64,000 nucleotides of DNA from Caballeronia sordidicola (GTDB lineage Bacteria > Pseudomonadota > Gammaproteobacteria > Burkholderiales > Burkholderiaceae): assembly GCF_000729995.1 (NCBI RefSeq), contig NZ_JNFG01000009.1, forward strand, positions 124,001 through 188,000. The letters run 5' to 3'. This document shows positions 24,678-33,220 of the stretch, piece after piece. A program made the position numbers and the translations under genes. The notes under the pieces are model-generated. The model ran no database searches. It had not been told where the DNA came from and was given only the letters and a program-made list of their open reading frames with translations. Positions within the stretch are counted from its first letter, which is position 1. Each line of letters opens with the position of its first letter.

Positions 24678-24892
24678 TCGACTCCTTCGAAGTCGGCCAA
24701 TTCGGCGCCGTCCGCGACCTGACCGCCGGGTGCGAATCGGAACGCCTTGACGTTACCCTTGCCAAGCGTGCTGATCGTGTGCTCCACCTCCGTCGCCTTA
24801 GCGCGCAGGTCCTCGACCAACCTACTCATCGCATCGGCGTTGGCACGGAACGCTGCCGATCGCGGGCTAACCTGCGTATCTATAACCTGCAT
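24674..24892 (-). pseudogene. deletion scar: liuB N-terminus fused to liuD biotinyl C-terminus
   Basis: A 72-codon frame. Residues 1-34 (MQVIDTQVSPRSAAFRANAD) match the start of methylcrotonyl-CoA carboxylase beta subunits. Residues 37-72 (EHTISTLGKGNVKAFRFAPG, then QVADGAELADFE) match the end of the biotinyl domain of the alpha subunit, just after the AMKM motif. The biotin-accepting Lys is therefore lost. In related genomes the order is liuB-liuC-liuD-liuE. An in-frame deletion that removed most of liuB, all of liuC and most of liuD explains this frame, followed directly by liuE (HMG-CoA lyase). Confidence 0.75.
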
Positions 24893-25033
24893 ATGTCGCT
24901 CCGTGGCTCCTTGGCAAATGTTTCAGCTAACGTCTGCGACGATTCGTGACACCTGACAGCGCTCATTGGAGGACCTTCCGGCGCAGCCCGCCTACGCCGG
25001 AAGTTGCCGAGTCGATGATGATTGATGAAGGGA

Positions 25034-26104
25034 TCAGAACTTGGTCCGCAGACCGACTATCGCTCCCGTCTGCGTTTGCCCGACGACCGAAGTTCCAAAC
25101 CCGTTCACGCCAAGATTGGTGTGCTTCTTATTCAGCACAGTCGCAAGCTCGAGATACACATCGGTTCGCTTTGACAACAGATAACTTGCCAGGAGCGACG
25201 CCATAACGGGATTGCCGGTTCCAGTATTTTTATCGTTCTGGTACAGGATATCTGACGATATATTGAAAGCGGGTGTCGCCAGGTACTGCGCCCCGATCCA
25301 ATATAAGGATGCGTATTGATTGCCTGTGCCGGCTCTGACCGCGAGGAATCGGTATGCGCCGTATAGCTTGACCGTATCAAGATCAATTTGCGTTCCGGCA
25401 CCAAAGCGTTGAGTCTTGTTCGACTGCGTTGCGAGTGTGTTACCTTTTTGCTCGTCAAAGAGCAAACCTATGCTCAGAATTCCCCGCTTATAATTGAGCA
25501 ACGCGTTCTCTTCTTTTCCCACCCGGTAGTCTCCCGCCACCGGACCGACGCCGGCCACGCTGTCGTAGCCGAAGCTATAGAGCGCGTTCAGTGAGAGTTT
25601 GCCGCCAAGAAACTGAACATCCTTGCGGTATTCCACTGAATTGTCTGCCCGAGAAACGAACGCGGGATCAAAGGCTGGGCTGGAAAAAATGGCAGGCGCG
25701 ACAGGATCGTAGGCAAGGGCGAATTCATACGTCAGCGTCGGATGCCGTCCGAGTGTCAGCTCCCCCATCGGAGTGGTCAGGCCAACGTATGCCGCTCTAC
25801 CAAACAGTCGGCCCGAGTTGTTCAACGTTCCTTTCGTTGCATCGAAGCCGTTCTCGAGGACGGCCGTCGTGCCGTAACCGCCGCCGAGATCTTCCTTCAC
25901 GCGAAGACCCCATCGAGAAGTTTGCGCGCCACCGGATATCACTGAAAACTGCGTGCCGCTCTTGCCCCCTGCCGTGGGAACGTGGTTAATAAATTCGACA
26001 CCTACGTCCACGATTCCGTAAAGCGTCACCGAGCTCTGCGCTGCGGCATAGGAAGCCGTCAACGACAGACCGGCTAACAATCCAAACCTTGCTTTCTTTT
26101 TCAT
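25034..26104 (-). CDS. OmpC-type outer membrane porin
   Basis: A 356-residue general porin. The start at 26104 follows AAGGAGG. A Sec signal peptide (KKKARFGLLAGLSLTASYA) ends at AAA before QSSVTLYGIVD, the usual mature start of beta-proteobacterial trimeric porins. The body alternates amphipathic strands and loops, and the C-terminus ends in Phe (VGLRTKF) as needed for BAM assembly. It lies 92 bp after the thiolase and is probably the last gene of the catabolic operon, serving uptake of the substrate. Confidence 0.9.
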   Translation of the reverse strand: MKKKARFGLLAGLSLTASYAAAQSSVTLYGIVDVGVEFINHVPTAGGKSGTQFSVISGGAQTSRWGLRVKEDLGGGYGTTAVLENGFDATKGTLNNSGRLFGRAAYVGLTTPMGELTLGRHPTLTYEFALAYDPVAPAIFSSPAFDPAFVSRADNSVEYRKDVQFLGGKLSLNALYSFGYDSVAGVGPVAGDYRVGKEENALLNYKRGILSIGLLFDEQKGNTLATQSNKTQRFGAGTQIDLDTVKLYGAYRFLAVRAGTGNQYASLYWIGAQYLATPAFNISSDILYQNDKNTGTGNPVMASLLASYLLSKRTDVYLELATVLNKKHTNLGVNGFGTSVVGQTQTGAIVGLRTKF

Positions 26105-26195
26105 ACGTCTCCTCCTTTGTTTAAACAACGCAAAGATTGAACCCTGATCAAATTTTCTAAAAAACCAAGTTCAATCGCCCAGTCCGCCTATTAGG

Positions 26196-27377
26196 TCATT
26201 TGAAGTTGGTGAGTATCGTCACCGCCGCGAGTGCCGAATCGGCACCGAGCTGCCCGCCGGAGCACTCGGCCAGCGCTGCCGTCGCCCCTGCCCGCTGACG
26301 GGCGCCAGCCGTTCCCCGCAGGTGGGTCGTGAGCTCGATGATCTGTGCAATTCCGGTGGCACCGACAGGGTGCCCGCGGCTCAAGAGCCCTCCCCCCGGA
26401 TTCACCGGACGCCGCCCGCCGACAGACGTGTCGCCTGCGCGCAGCAAGCTGACTCCTTTGCCGGGTGCCGCGAATCCGAGTCGTTCGTACAGCATGATCT
26501 CGGCGGGCGCCGAAGCGTCGTGAACCTCTGCGACATGGATATCTTCGGGACCCAATCCCGCGGTGTCGTAAGCAGCCTTCGCAGCTCTTTCCGCACACGT
26601 CGGACCCAGGCCGTCCTTGTTTGCGGAAACAAGTGAGGATGCCCTGACATATACGCGCGGCGCCTTAATACGTTGTGCGAACTCTTCGCTAACTAGAATG
26701 GCCGCCGCTGCACCGTCGGCGATCGGCGAGCACATGTTCAGCGTCAGCGGTGCACTAATCATGCGGCTGCCAAGCACCTCATCCACTGTCACCGGAGCAC
26801 GGAACTGCGCCCATTCGTTCATCGACGCAGCCTTCCGGCTTTTGATGCAGACAAGGGCAAAGTCCTTGAGCGTTGCGCCGCTGAACTCCATGTAGCGGCG
26901 CGCCCTCTCCGCGTAAATGTCCATAAATACGGAGTGCCCTTGAGGAGCTTTCGTTTGAAGCCGCGCACGCTCCTCGACGTCCACGCCGGAGGCGAACGCC
27001 CCGAAGGTCACGGATTTATCTTCATGCGTCAGCTTCTCCGCCCCGATGGCCAGAGCCACATCTGTCTGACCGGACGCGACCGACAGCCATGCCAAATGAA
27101 ACGCCGTCGATCCGGATGCACACGCGTTGTCGATATTGATGATCGGACGCCCCATCACGCCGGTATTGCGCAGCGCGACCTGTCCTCGAATCGTTTCTTG
27201 CCCCGTCACCAACCCGGACAGCGCATTCGCGAAATACGTCACGCCTATTTCGTCGTAGCCGATACCGGAATCGGCGATGGCGGTAGACAGCGCTTCCTCG
27301 GCAAGCGATCGCACCCCGCGGTGCAAGAATTTGCCGAATACCGTCTGCCCAATGCCTGCTACAACTACCTGTCTCAT
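26196..27377 (-). CDS. thiolase (SCP-x / lipid-transfer type)
   Basis: A 393-residue thiolase-fold enzyme read from the ATG at 27377, which has GGAGG 4 nt upstream. The nucleophile C86 lies in NIDNACASGS, and the C-terminal half has EVHDASA and GGGLLSRGHPVGATG with the catalytic His. The second Cys of classical thiolases (CxG) appears replaced (AECSGGQLG holds a Cys-Ser-Gly-Gly form), as in the SCP-x/lipid-transfer branch. It should cleave a beta-ketoacyl-CoA. It is fifth in the operon. Confidence 0.85.
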   Translation of the reverse strand: MRQVVVAGIGQTVFGKFLHRGVRSLAEEALSTAIADSGIGYDEIGVTYFANALSGLVTGQETIRGQVALRNTGVMGRPIINIDNACASGSTAFHLAWLSVASGQTDVALAIGAEKLTHEDKSVTFGAFASGVDVEERARLQTKAPQGHSVFMDIYAERARRYMEFSGATLKDFALVCIKSRKAASMNEWAQFRAPVTVDEVLGSRMISAPLTLNMCSPIADGAAAAILVSEEFAQRIKAPRVYVRASSLVSANKDGLGPTCAERAAKAAYDTAGLGPEDIHVAEVHDASAPAEIMLYERLGFAAPGKGVSLLRAGDTSVGGRRPVNPGGGLLSRGHPVGATGIAQIIELTTHLRGTAGARQRAGATAALAECSGGQLGADSALAAVTILTNFK

Positions 27378-27402
27378 CGCGCCTCCAAAGTGCTTGCACC
27401 CG

Positions 27403-28179
27403 TTACTTACCTGCGAATACGGGCTTGCGTTTCTCCTGGAAGGCACGCCGTCCTTCCAGCCGATCCTCGGTATCGCGAAGCAAACCGAGTGCGAACTGCT
27501 CTGCTTGAATGGCTGTCAACAGAGGCAAGTCAAGACCATCGCGTACAAGCCGCTTCACGGCCCGAACAGCCAGCGGCGCATTGTCGGCAATGCGCCGGGC
27601 AATTTTCATCGCTTCGTCCATCAGACTCTCCAACGGCACCACCCGGCTCACGAGGCCGATCCGCAGGGCGGTTTGCGCGTCGACACGGTCGCCGGTCAAC
27701 ATCATCAGCATGGCGTCCGACATCCCCACCATCCTGGGAAGACGTTGGGTTCCGCCCGCGGCCGGAATACTTCCGACACACACTTCCGATTGCCCGAACT
27801 GGGCGTTGCTGGAAGCGATCCGAATGTCACAAGCCAGTGCGAGCTCCATGCCCCCGGCAAGCGCAAAGCCGTTCACAGCGCAGATCATCGGCTTGTCGAT
27901 CTCCATTCCAGCGAAGGGATAGAGCCACCGCGGTTTCCCAAACGTGAGCTCTGCGAAGCTTTCTTTGGGCGGCATGGTCTTCTTCAGATCGGACCCGGTG
28001 CAAAACGCCTTGTCACCGTTGCCCGTCAGCACGACAACGCGAACGCTTGCGTCTCGATTGGCGATCTCAAATACGCTGTTCAACTCCACAAGCGACTCTG
28101 GGTCGAGCGAATTCATCGCCTCCGGTCGATTGAGGACGATGGTCGCAACAGAATCCTTCACTTCATAAAGAATGCTCAT
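27403..28179 (-). CDS. enoyl-CoA hydratase/isomerase family protein
   Basis: This 258-residue crotonase-fold protein starts at 28179, 8 bp after the MmgE/PrpD stop. Family blocks: VATIVLNRPEAMNSLD, an oxyanion-hole region NGFALAGGMELALACD, and GSIPAAGGTQRLPR. A Glu in SEVCVG precedes the last block. It probably hydrates a 2-enoyl-CoA made by upstream enzymes. A longer frame to 28314 would overlap the preceding gene and is not favoured. Confidence 0.88.
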   Translation of the reverse strand: MSILYEVKDSVATIVLNRPEAMNSLDPESLVELNSVFEIANRDASVRVVVLTGNGDKAFCTGSDLKKTMPPKESFAELTFGKPRWLYPFAGMEIDKPMICAVNGFALAGGMELALACDIRIASSNAQFGQSEVCVGSIPAAGGTQRLPRMVGMSDAMLMMLTGDRVDAQTALRIGLVSRVVPLESLMDEAMKIARRIADNAPLAVRAVKRLVRDGLDLPLLTAIQAEQFALGLLRDTEDRLEGRRAFQEKRKPVFAGK

Positions 28180-28187
28180 CCGATACC

Positions 28188-29591
28188 TCATTCCGGTAAA
28201 ACTTGTGTACTCTCGATCGCGTTCAAGACTTCGCGCACGCTGGCAGTTCTGATCAGCTTCGCGCCTCGATAGAGCCTCGTGGCTTCGATCGGACTGCCCG
28301 CCCATGCAAGACAATCCGAAACCTTTGCGTGCAAGTCGTCATCGGAAAGCGGATTGGAGGCGCCGCCGCGGAGCGCGTCGATACGCTGTGATAGCTGGCG
28401 CCCGTCTTTCGTTTGCACCGATATTTCTGCCCAACGCGGCGTGATCTCGCCGGGCGATTCGACGGATTTGATGGAAGCCATGACCTTTCGGAGTCCTGGT
28501 CGACACACCGCCTCATCGGTAAATGTAGAGAGGCGAATCTCGTTGTCTTCCAGAGCCGCCGCAATCACATATTCCATGCTGAACTTCCCCTCGACACCGT
28601 TTTCGGGCAAGCGTCGCAATAGAGGGGATAGCGTCCCATAACTCGTCCTGATGTAAATCGATTCGACGTCGTCCAGCCCCACATCGAACTCTCGCTTGAG
28701 CTGGAATAGGCCATCCAGCGGCCGATGAACCGCGTAACAGGCGGGATACTTCTTTATCTCCACCCCCGCACGATCGATTTCAAGTGGTGCTGTATTCAGC
28801 GTGAGCATCTCCTGCGAGATGTCTTCCGACTTCGAATACAAGGACGTGTAGCCGGCCTGACCATCCATCGCGAGCGGTGACGCGGTAAAACCCTGCTCGG
28901 CGAGCAGCGCGGCGCGCAGTGCCGCCGCACCGCACTGGCCGGCCTGAAACGACTTTGCGTCGAACCCGAAGTGTTGACGTGTTCCGGCAGCTTGGGACAC
29001 GGCAAGACCAATCGCAGAGACCGTTTGGTCGAACTCCAATTCCAATAGATGCGCACATGCGCCGGCGGCAGCGATTGTCCCGACCGAAGAGGTCATATGC
29101 CATCCGCGATCGTAGTGCGCTTTACTAAGCGCACTACCCAGTTTGCTTGCGATTTCATAGCCGACCACATAGCTGCTGGCCAGTCGCAAACCGCTGATAT
29201 CCCGCCACTCAGCCAGCGCAATCAGCGCCGGCAGCAACGCTACACTCGGATGTCCCCCCATCGACGATGACGCGTCGTCGAAGTCCAGCACATGAGCGGC
29301 CGTGCCATTCAAAAGCGCTGCGCACTCCACCGTCGTCGCAGTGCCCCGCCCCCACAGGCGAGCGGCTCCATAGCCCAGTTGTTGTTCACCACCGGAGCCA
29401 AGAGCCAGGCCGTAGATGTACTTCCGCATGCGAACTGCCGCTAGCTCGTTAGCGCCGGCTATGCACACTGCGTATGTATCCGTAATCGCCCTGGCGCACG
29501 TCCGGAGATGCTCATCATTGACTGTAGACGGGTCAAATGAGCAGGCGAATTTCGCAAGCATCTCGCTCGTGGAAGGCCGTGTCGTCGTCAC
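28188..29591 (-). CDS. MmgE/PrpD family protein
   Basis: This 467-residue protein has the whole MmgE/PrpD fold: an all-helical N-terminal domain (AHVLDFDDASSSMGGHPSV) and the C-terminal lid domain. Family members include 2-methylcitrate dehydratase and cis-aconitate decarboxylase, which act on branched di- or tricarboxylic acids. The DFDD-x(5)-GHP block is well kept. Its start overlaps the CoA-transferase stop by 4 nt. With two CoA-transferases in the operon, a dehydratase or decarboxylase acting on a branched acid is likely; the exact substrate is open. Confidence 0.88.
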   Translation of the reverse strand: MTTTRPSTSEMLAKFACSFDPSTVNDEHLRTCARAITDTYAVCIAGANELAAVRMRKYIYGLALGSGGEQQLGYGAARLWGRGTATTVECAALLNGTAAHVLDFDDASSSMGGHPSVALLPALIALAEWRDISGLRLASSYVVGYEIASKLGSALSKAHYDRGWHMTSSVGTIAAAGACAHLLELEFDQTVSAIGLAVSQAAGTRQHFGFDAKSFQAGQCGAAALRAALLAEQGFTASPLAMDGQAGYTSLYSKSEDISQEMLTLNTAPLEIDRAGVEIKKYPACYAVHRPLDGLFQLKREFDVGLDDVESIYIRTSYGTLSPLLRRLPENGVEGKFSMEYVIAAALEDNEIRLSTFTDEAVCRPGLRKVMASIKSVESPGEITPRWAEISVQTKDGRQLSQRIDALRGGASNPLSDDDLHAKVSDCLAWAGSPIEATRLYRGAKLIRTASVREVLNAIESTQVLPE

Positions 29592-30808
29592 GTCAACACT
29601 CCGTTTTGGCGCAAGCTGGCAATTTCAGCTTCATCCATGCCGAAAACGTCCCGACATATCTCGTCCGTATGCTGGCCCAATAGTGGTGCCGGCAAGCGAA
29701 CGGTTTCGGCGTGTCCACTGATACGAAACGGAGGTGCGTTGTAGATTGATTCACCCATTTCGGGATGCTGCAGCCGGACCCAATGACTTCGATGTTGCAA
29801 CTGAAGGTCGTGCTCCACGATATCTTCTGCAGTCCATACTACTCCAGCAGGCACACCGTGATTCTGCAGTTTCGTCATCAGGTCCTCCGCTTCGTAGCTG
29901 CTGGTCGCGTGTGCCAGTGCTACGTCCAGGTCGTCCCGGTTTGCCAAGCGATCGTATAATGCCGAGAATTTTGTCGCGCCCAAAGCGTCCGCTTCGGGAA
30001 GCGCCGCGACAAGGCCTTTCCATGCCTCTTCTTGCCATGCCGATATGGCTATCCATCGGTCCACGCCACGGCAGGGATACACGCCATGCGGTGCACACGC
30101 CGTGCGCTGATTACCCATCCGACTGGGCACATTGCCGTTCGCTGTGCAATCCATCATCGTAGGACCAAGGAGTGCGACAGTCGGCTCGGTCTGAGCCACG
30201 TCGATGTACTGCCCCCGCCCTGTGCGCCGGCGGTGACGCAAAGCCGCCAGCACCGCAAATGCGGCGTGGCATGGATTCGGAATGTGGTCCGGGAAGTTGG
30301 TCCCTGTACCAGCCGGCTCCTTGTCCGGAAGTCCAGAGAGAAACTGAACTCCAGTTAGTGCGCCGATTGTCAGGCCGAATCCAAGATACTTGTGCTCGGG
30401 GCCGGAGGAACCTGCCATCGACATGGCCAGATAGATGACGTCGCGACGAATCTTCTTCACGTCTTCGTAGCCGAGGCCAAACTTCTCCATCGTCCCCGGA
30501 GTGAAATTATTTGCAACGATGTCACTCGTCTCGATCAGTTGCCGAGCAAGCGCCTGTCCCTCAGCCGTCTTGAGGTTCAGTGTGATGCTTTTCTTGTTGC
30601 AGTTGCGATCTGCGAAGTATCCACTCCGATTGATGCCAGGCACGCCCTCTGCGTACGGTCGGCTACCGCGTAGCGGATCAAGGCGATCCGTGCTCTCGAT
30701 TTTGATGACATCCGCACCGTGATCTGCAAAGAGCTTGGTCGTGAACGATCCCGCTCCGATCCACGTGAAGTCGGCAATTCGAATGCCTTCAAGAGGAAGT
30801 TTTTTCAA
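29588..30808 (-). CDS. CaiB/BaiF family III CoA-transferase (catalytic subunit)
   Basis: A 406-residue family III CoA-transferase. The N-terminal Rossmann part begins LEGIRIADFTWIGAG. The catalytic Asp is probably D174 in NFPDHIPNP. GRGQYIDVAQTEPT is the usual block after it, and the C-terminal LGQHTDEI motif is present. It starts inside the end of the preceding CoA-transferase (4-nt overlap) and its own stop overlaps MmgE/PrpD. It probably forms a heterodimer with its neighbour to move CoA onto a carboxylic acid. Confidence 0.88.
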   Translation of the reverse strand: MKKLPLEGIRIADFTWIGAGSFTTKLFADHGADVIKIESTDRLDPLRGSRPYAEGVPGINRSGYFADRNCNKKSITLNLKTAEGQALARQLIETSDIVANNFTPGTMEKFGLGYEDVKKIRRDVIYLAMSMAGSSGPEHKYLGFGLTIGALTGVQFLSGLPDKEPAGTGTNFPDHIPNPCHAAFAVLAALRHRRRTGRGQYIDVAQTEPTVALLGPTMMDCTANGNVPSRMGNQRTACAPHGVYPCRGVDRWIAISAWQEEAWKGLVAALPEADALGATKFSALYDRLANRDDLDVALAHATSSYEAEDLMTKLQNHGVPAGVVWTAEDIVEHDLQLQHRSHWVRLQHPEMGESIYNAPPFRISGHAETVRLPAPLLGQHTDEICRDVFGMDEAEIASLRQNGVLT

Positions 30809-32091
30809 TTCAAAACTCCTGCCTGTTGTAGCGCCGCACGATCCGCCTTGCTATATCCGAGATCGGCAAGAATCTCATCCGTATGCTCACCCATGAGCGG
30901 TGCATGCGACGGTGCACTCCACGGTGTTTCGGAAAGTCGATACGGCGCGCCCGGAGCAACGATGCTCCTCTCGGACGGTAAGTGCTTTATCGAGCTGAAG
31001 AAATCCCTGTATGCGAGCTGCCGGTTCTCGAGAATGTCTTTTGGCGTACTGATTGGGCAGACCGGGATGCGGCGCTCCTGGCCGGATTGATACAGCCAGG
31101 TCTTGTTGTGCTTCTTGGCGAACGGCACGAATAGTTCGGAAAAGAGATTTTTAGCTTCGTCGGTGAGCAGATAGTCATGGTCCTTCCATTGGTCTTCAAG
31201 CAGTCTCGCCGCCTCGGGGAAACCATCGTCGATCAGCCATTGCACTGTCGACTCCCAAAATCGCGCCGACGCGATACCACCGGCCATCAGGTAGATTTGG
31301 CCATCCACACACTCAAAGACGCCGGTTCCGGCCATTTTCAGCTGACCGGACTCCCGCTTGCGCACCACGCGTTCGAGGTCGTAGAACTGAATGGCGTTTT
31401 CCATTCCCATTACCACGCATTCCTGGATCGACACGTCGATGTGTGAACCGCTTTCGTGTCCCGACGTTTCGGTTTGACCGAGGAGGGCAATCATCGACGC
31501 GACGGAGGCAAATTGCGCAGCAGCGAGATAGGCCAGGTTTCCGTGCGCCGCGATCGGGGGGCTATCCGGATAACCGCCGAGATAGAGCATTCCGCCGAGC
31601 GCGAGGGCCACGATGTCCTCGGACTCGTAGTTCGAATACGGCCCGGACTGCCCGAAAGGGGTGATGCTGGTCATGACGAGGCCAGGGGCGACAGACGCGA
31701 GTGAAGCGTAGTCCAGGCCGCGTCTTTCCATCACACCCGGCTTTTCAGATTCGATCAGAAGGTCTGACCGCTTGACGAGTTCCACGAAAATGCGCTGGCC
31801 TTCCGGCTGATCGAGGTCAATACAGAGGCTCCTCTTTCCAGCATTGAAATACGTGAAGGAGAGGCTGAATTCGGGATGAATGTGGTTGTCGAGGAACGGT
31901 CCTTCATAACGTACATTGGACCCGTTGAGTGGTTCGACAAGGATCACGTCTGCGCCAAGATCCGAGAACTGCTTCCCGCAATACTGTCCGGCAAGCCCGG
32001 ACATATCCAATACCTTGAGCCCCTCGAGCGCCGCGGGCGTCTCCGACCCATCGCGGCTTCCGGCGCGATGACTACTCGCTTTGTTGTCCAT
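30805..32091 (-). CDS. CaiB/BaiF family III CoA-transferase (probably non-catalytic subunit)
   Basis: This 428-residue protein is the first gene of the operon. LEGLKVLDMSGLAGQYCGK, then QFSDLGADVILVEPLNG and the C-terminal MGEHTDEIL identify the CaiB/BaiF family. At the place where the active Asp is expected (block around 180-190) the sequence is AAHGNLAYLA, so N185 seems to replace Asp. In two-subunit CoA-transferases one chain may lack the nucleophile; I infer that this chain is structural and the next one catalytic. The 330-bp region before it is shared with the divergent flavin-reductase gene. Confidence 0.85.
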   Translation of the reverse strand: MDNKASSHRAGSRDGSETPAALEGLKVLDMSGLAGQYCGKQFSDLGADVILVEPLNGSNVRYEGPFLDNHIHPEFSLSFTYFNAGKRSLCIDLDQPEGQRIFVELVKRSDLLIESEKPGVMERRGLDYASLASVAPGLVMTSITPFGQSGPYSNYESEDIVALALGGMLYLGGYPDSPPIAAHGNLAYLAAAQFASVASMIALLGQTETSGHESGSHIDVSIQECVVMGMENAIQFYDLERVVRKRESGQLKMAGTGVFECVDGQIYLMAGGIASARFWESTVQWLIDDGFPEAARLLEDQWKDHDYLLTDEAKNLFSELFVPFAKKHNKTWLYQSGQERRIPVCPISTPKDILENRQLAYRDFFSSIKHLPSERSIVAPGAPYRLSETPWSAPSHAPLMGEHTDEILADLGYSKADRAALQQAGVLN

Positions 32092-32097
32092 GCAGAT

Positions 32098-32454
32098 ACC
32101 TTTTCTCTACCTTGTTGACATGTGCCTGGAAATAGTCCGGCAAGCACACGTCGATGATTGAGCACGATTCGATAAAGGCGCAGGCCGTCCTGTCGAAGGC
32201 CGGCAAACAAACCGGTGGTGGCCAACGCTTTCGTGATGAACGTTATGCCCGGCGTTGCAGCAGAACAAGAACGAAAGCTTTCTTTCTGATATGCGTGTGC
32301 GATGAGAGTCACCGTATGGCGGGGTACACGAAATCCGTGTAATGCCGATGCACCGCTGCTGCGGCCGGTGTAACCTCGACCGTAAGAGCGGTCGAAAAAA
32401 GACATAACAGATAGAAAAGTTCTGTTCTTGTTGGGATCGGCCTCACTGCCTAGG
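32098..32454. promoter_or_regulatory. divergent promoter region, CoA-transferase operon / flavin reductase
   Basis: About 330-360 bp between two divergent transcription units. No gene is seen. The block at 32217-32298 resembles 23215-23296, 9 kb away. The LysR gene at 34793 is a plausible regulator, but no clear T-N11-A site was picked out with confidence. Confidence 0.45.
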
Positions 32455-33120
32455 ATGTCAGCAACCACCCAAGGTGGAAGCGATTCAACCTACTCAGCTC
32501 TTCATAGCCTTATGGTCCATTCATCTTACGAAACGGTCGACCTCCTTGATTTCACCCACGAGAACCGCTACAAATTTCTCACCGGCTCCGTCGTCCCTCG
32601 ACCCATCGCGCTTGTCACGTCACAGAATGACGAAGGCGTTCTGAACGCGGCCCCGTTCAGTCAGTTCGTGATCCTCAGTGTCACGCCTCCGCTACTGGGC
32701 ATCGTGGCCCAGACCCTTCCCCGAGGGTACAAGGACACGGTGCACAACGTGCTGCGTTCCGGCCAGTTCGTTATCAACGTAGTATCGGAAGAAATGGCAA
32801 ACCAGGTGCAGCAATGCGCGGTCGAATATCCGTCGACGGTCAGCGAGGTCGACGCGGTTGGATTCAGCACGCTGCCGTCTGTTACGGTCCTTCCCCGAAG
32901 AATCAGCGAGTCGCCCCTCCAATTTGAATGCCGCTTGCACGAGCATCACGAATTCGGTGCGCCGGATTCGCGAACGACGATGCTCGTCGGTGAAGTCATC
33001 CTGGTTCACAGCGCACAAGGCGTTCGCGAGGGGCACAGGGTGAATCACGACGTACTCCGTCCTTTGGGTCGGATTGCGGGAAGAAGCTATTGCCGGACGC
33101 AGGACACGTTGACTGTATGA
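32455..33120 (+). CDS. flavin-reductase-like (FMN-binding split barrel) protein
   Basis: About 221 residues from the ATG at 32455 (32512 is an alternative start that gives 202). The family block FLTGSVVPRPIALVTS, NAAPFSQFVILS and FVINVVSEEMA identify the DIM6/NTAB-type FMN-binding split barrel. Such proteins reduce FMN for a partner oxygenase or act alone on FMN-linked reactions. No oxygenase gene is adjacent. It is divergent from the CoA-transferase operon and 100 bp before the MFS gene on its strand, so it likely belongs to the same pathway. Confidence 0.82.
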   Translation: MSATTQGGSDSTYSALHSLMVHSSYETVDLLDFTHENRYKFLTGSVVPRPIALVTSQNDEGVLNAAPFSQFVILSVTPPLLGIVAQTLPRGYKDTVHNVLRSGQFVINVVSEEMANQVQQCAVEYPSTVSEVDAVGFSTLPSVTVLPRRISESPLQFECRLHEHHEFGAPDSRTTMLVGEVILVHSAQGVREGHRVNHDVLRPLGRIAGRSYCRTQDTLTV

Positions 33121-33220
33121 AGCCGTCCACGGACGCACCGCTCAAAAGGGAAACAACGGCCATCGAAGCCGAAAAGTAAAGCCCGAGCTATCCTCAATTG
33201 CCGTAAATATGGAGACGTTC

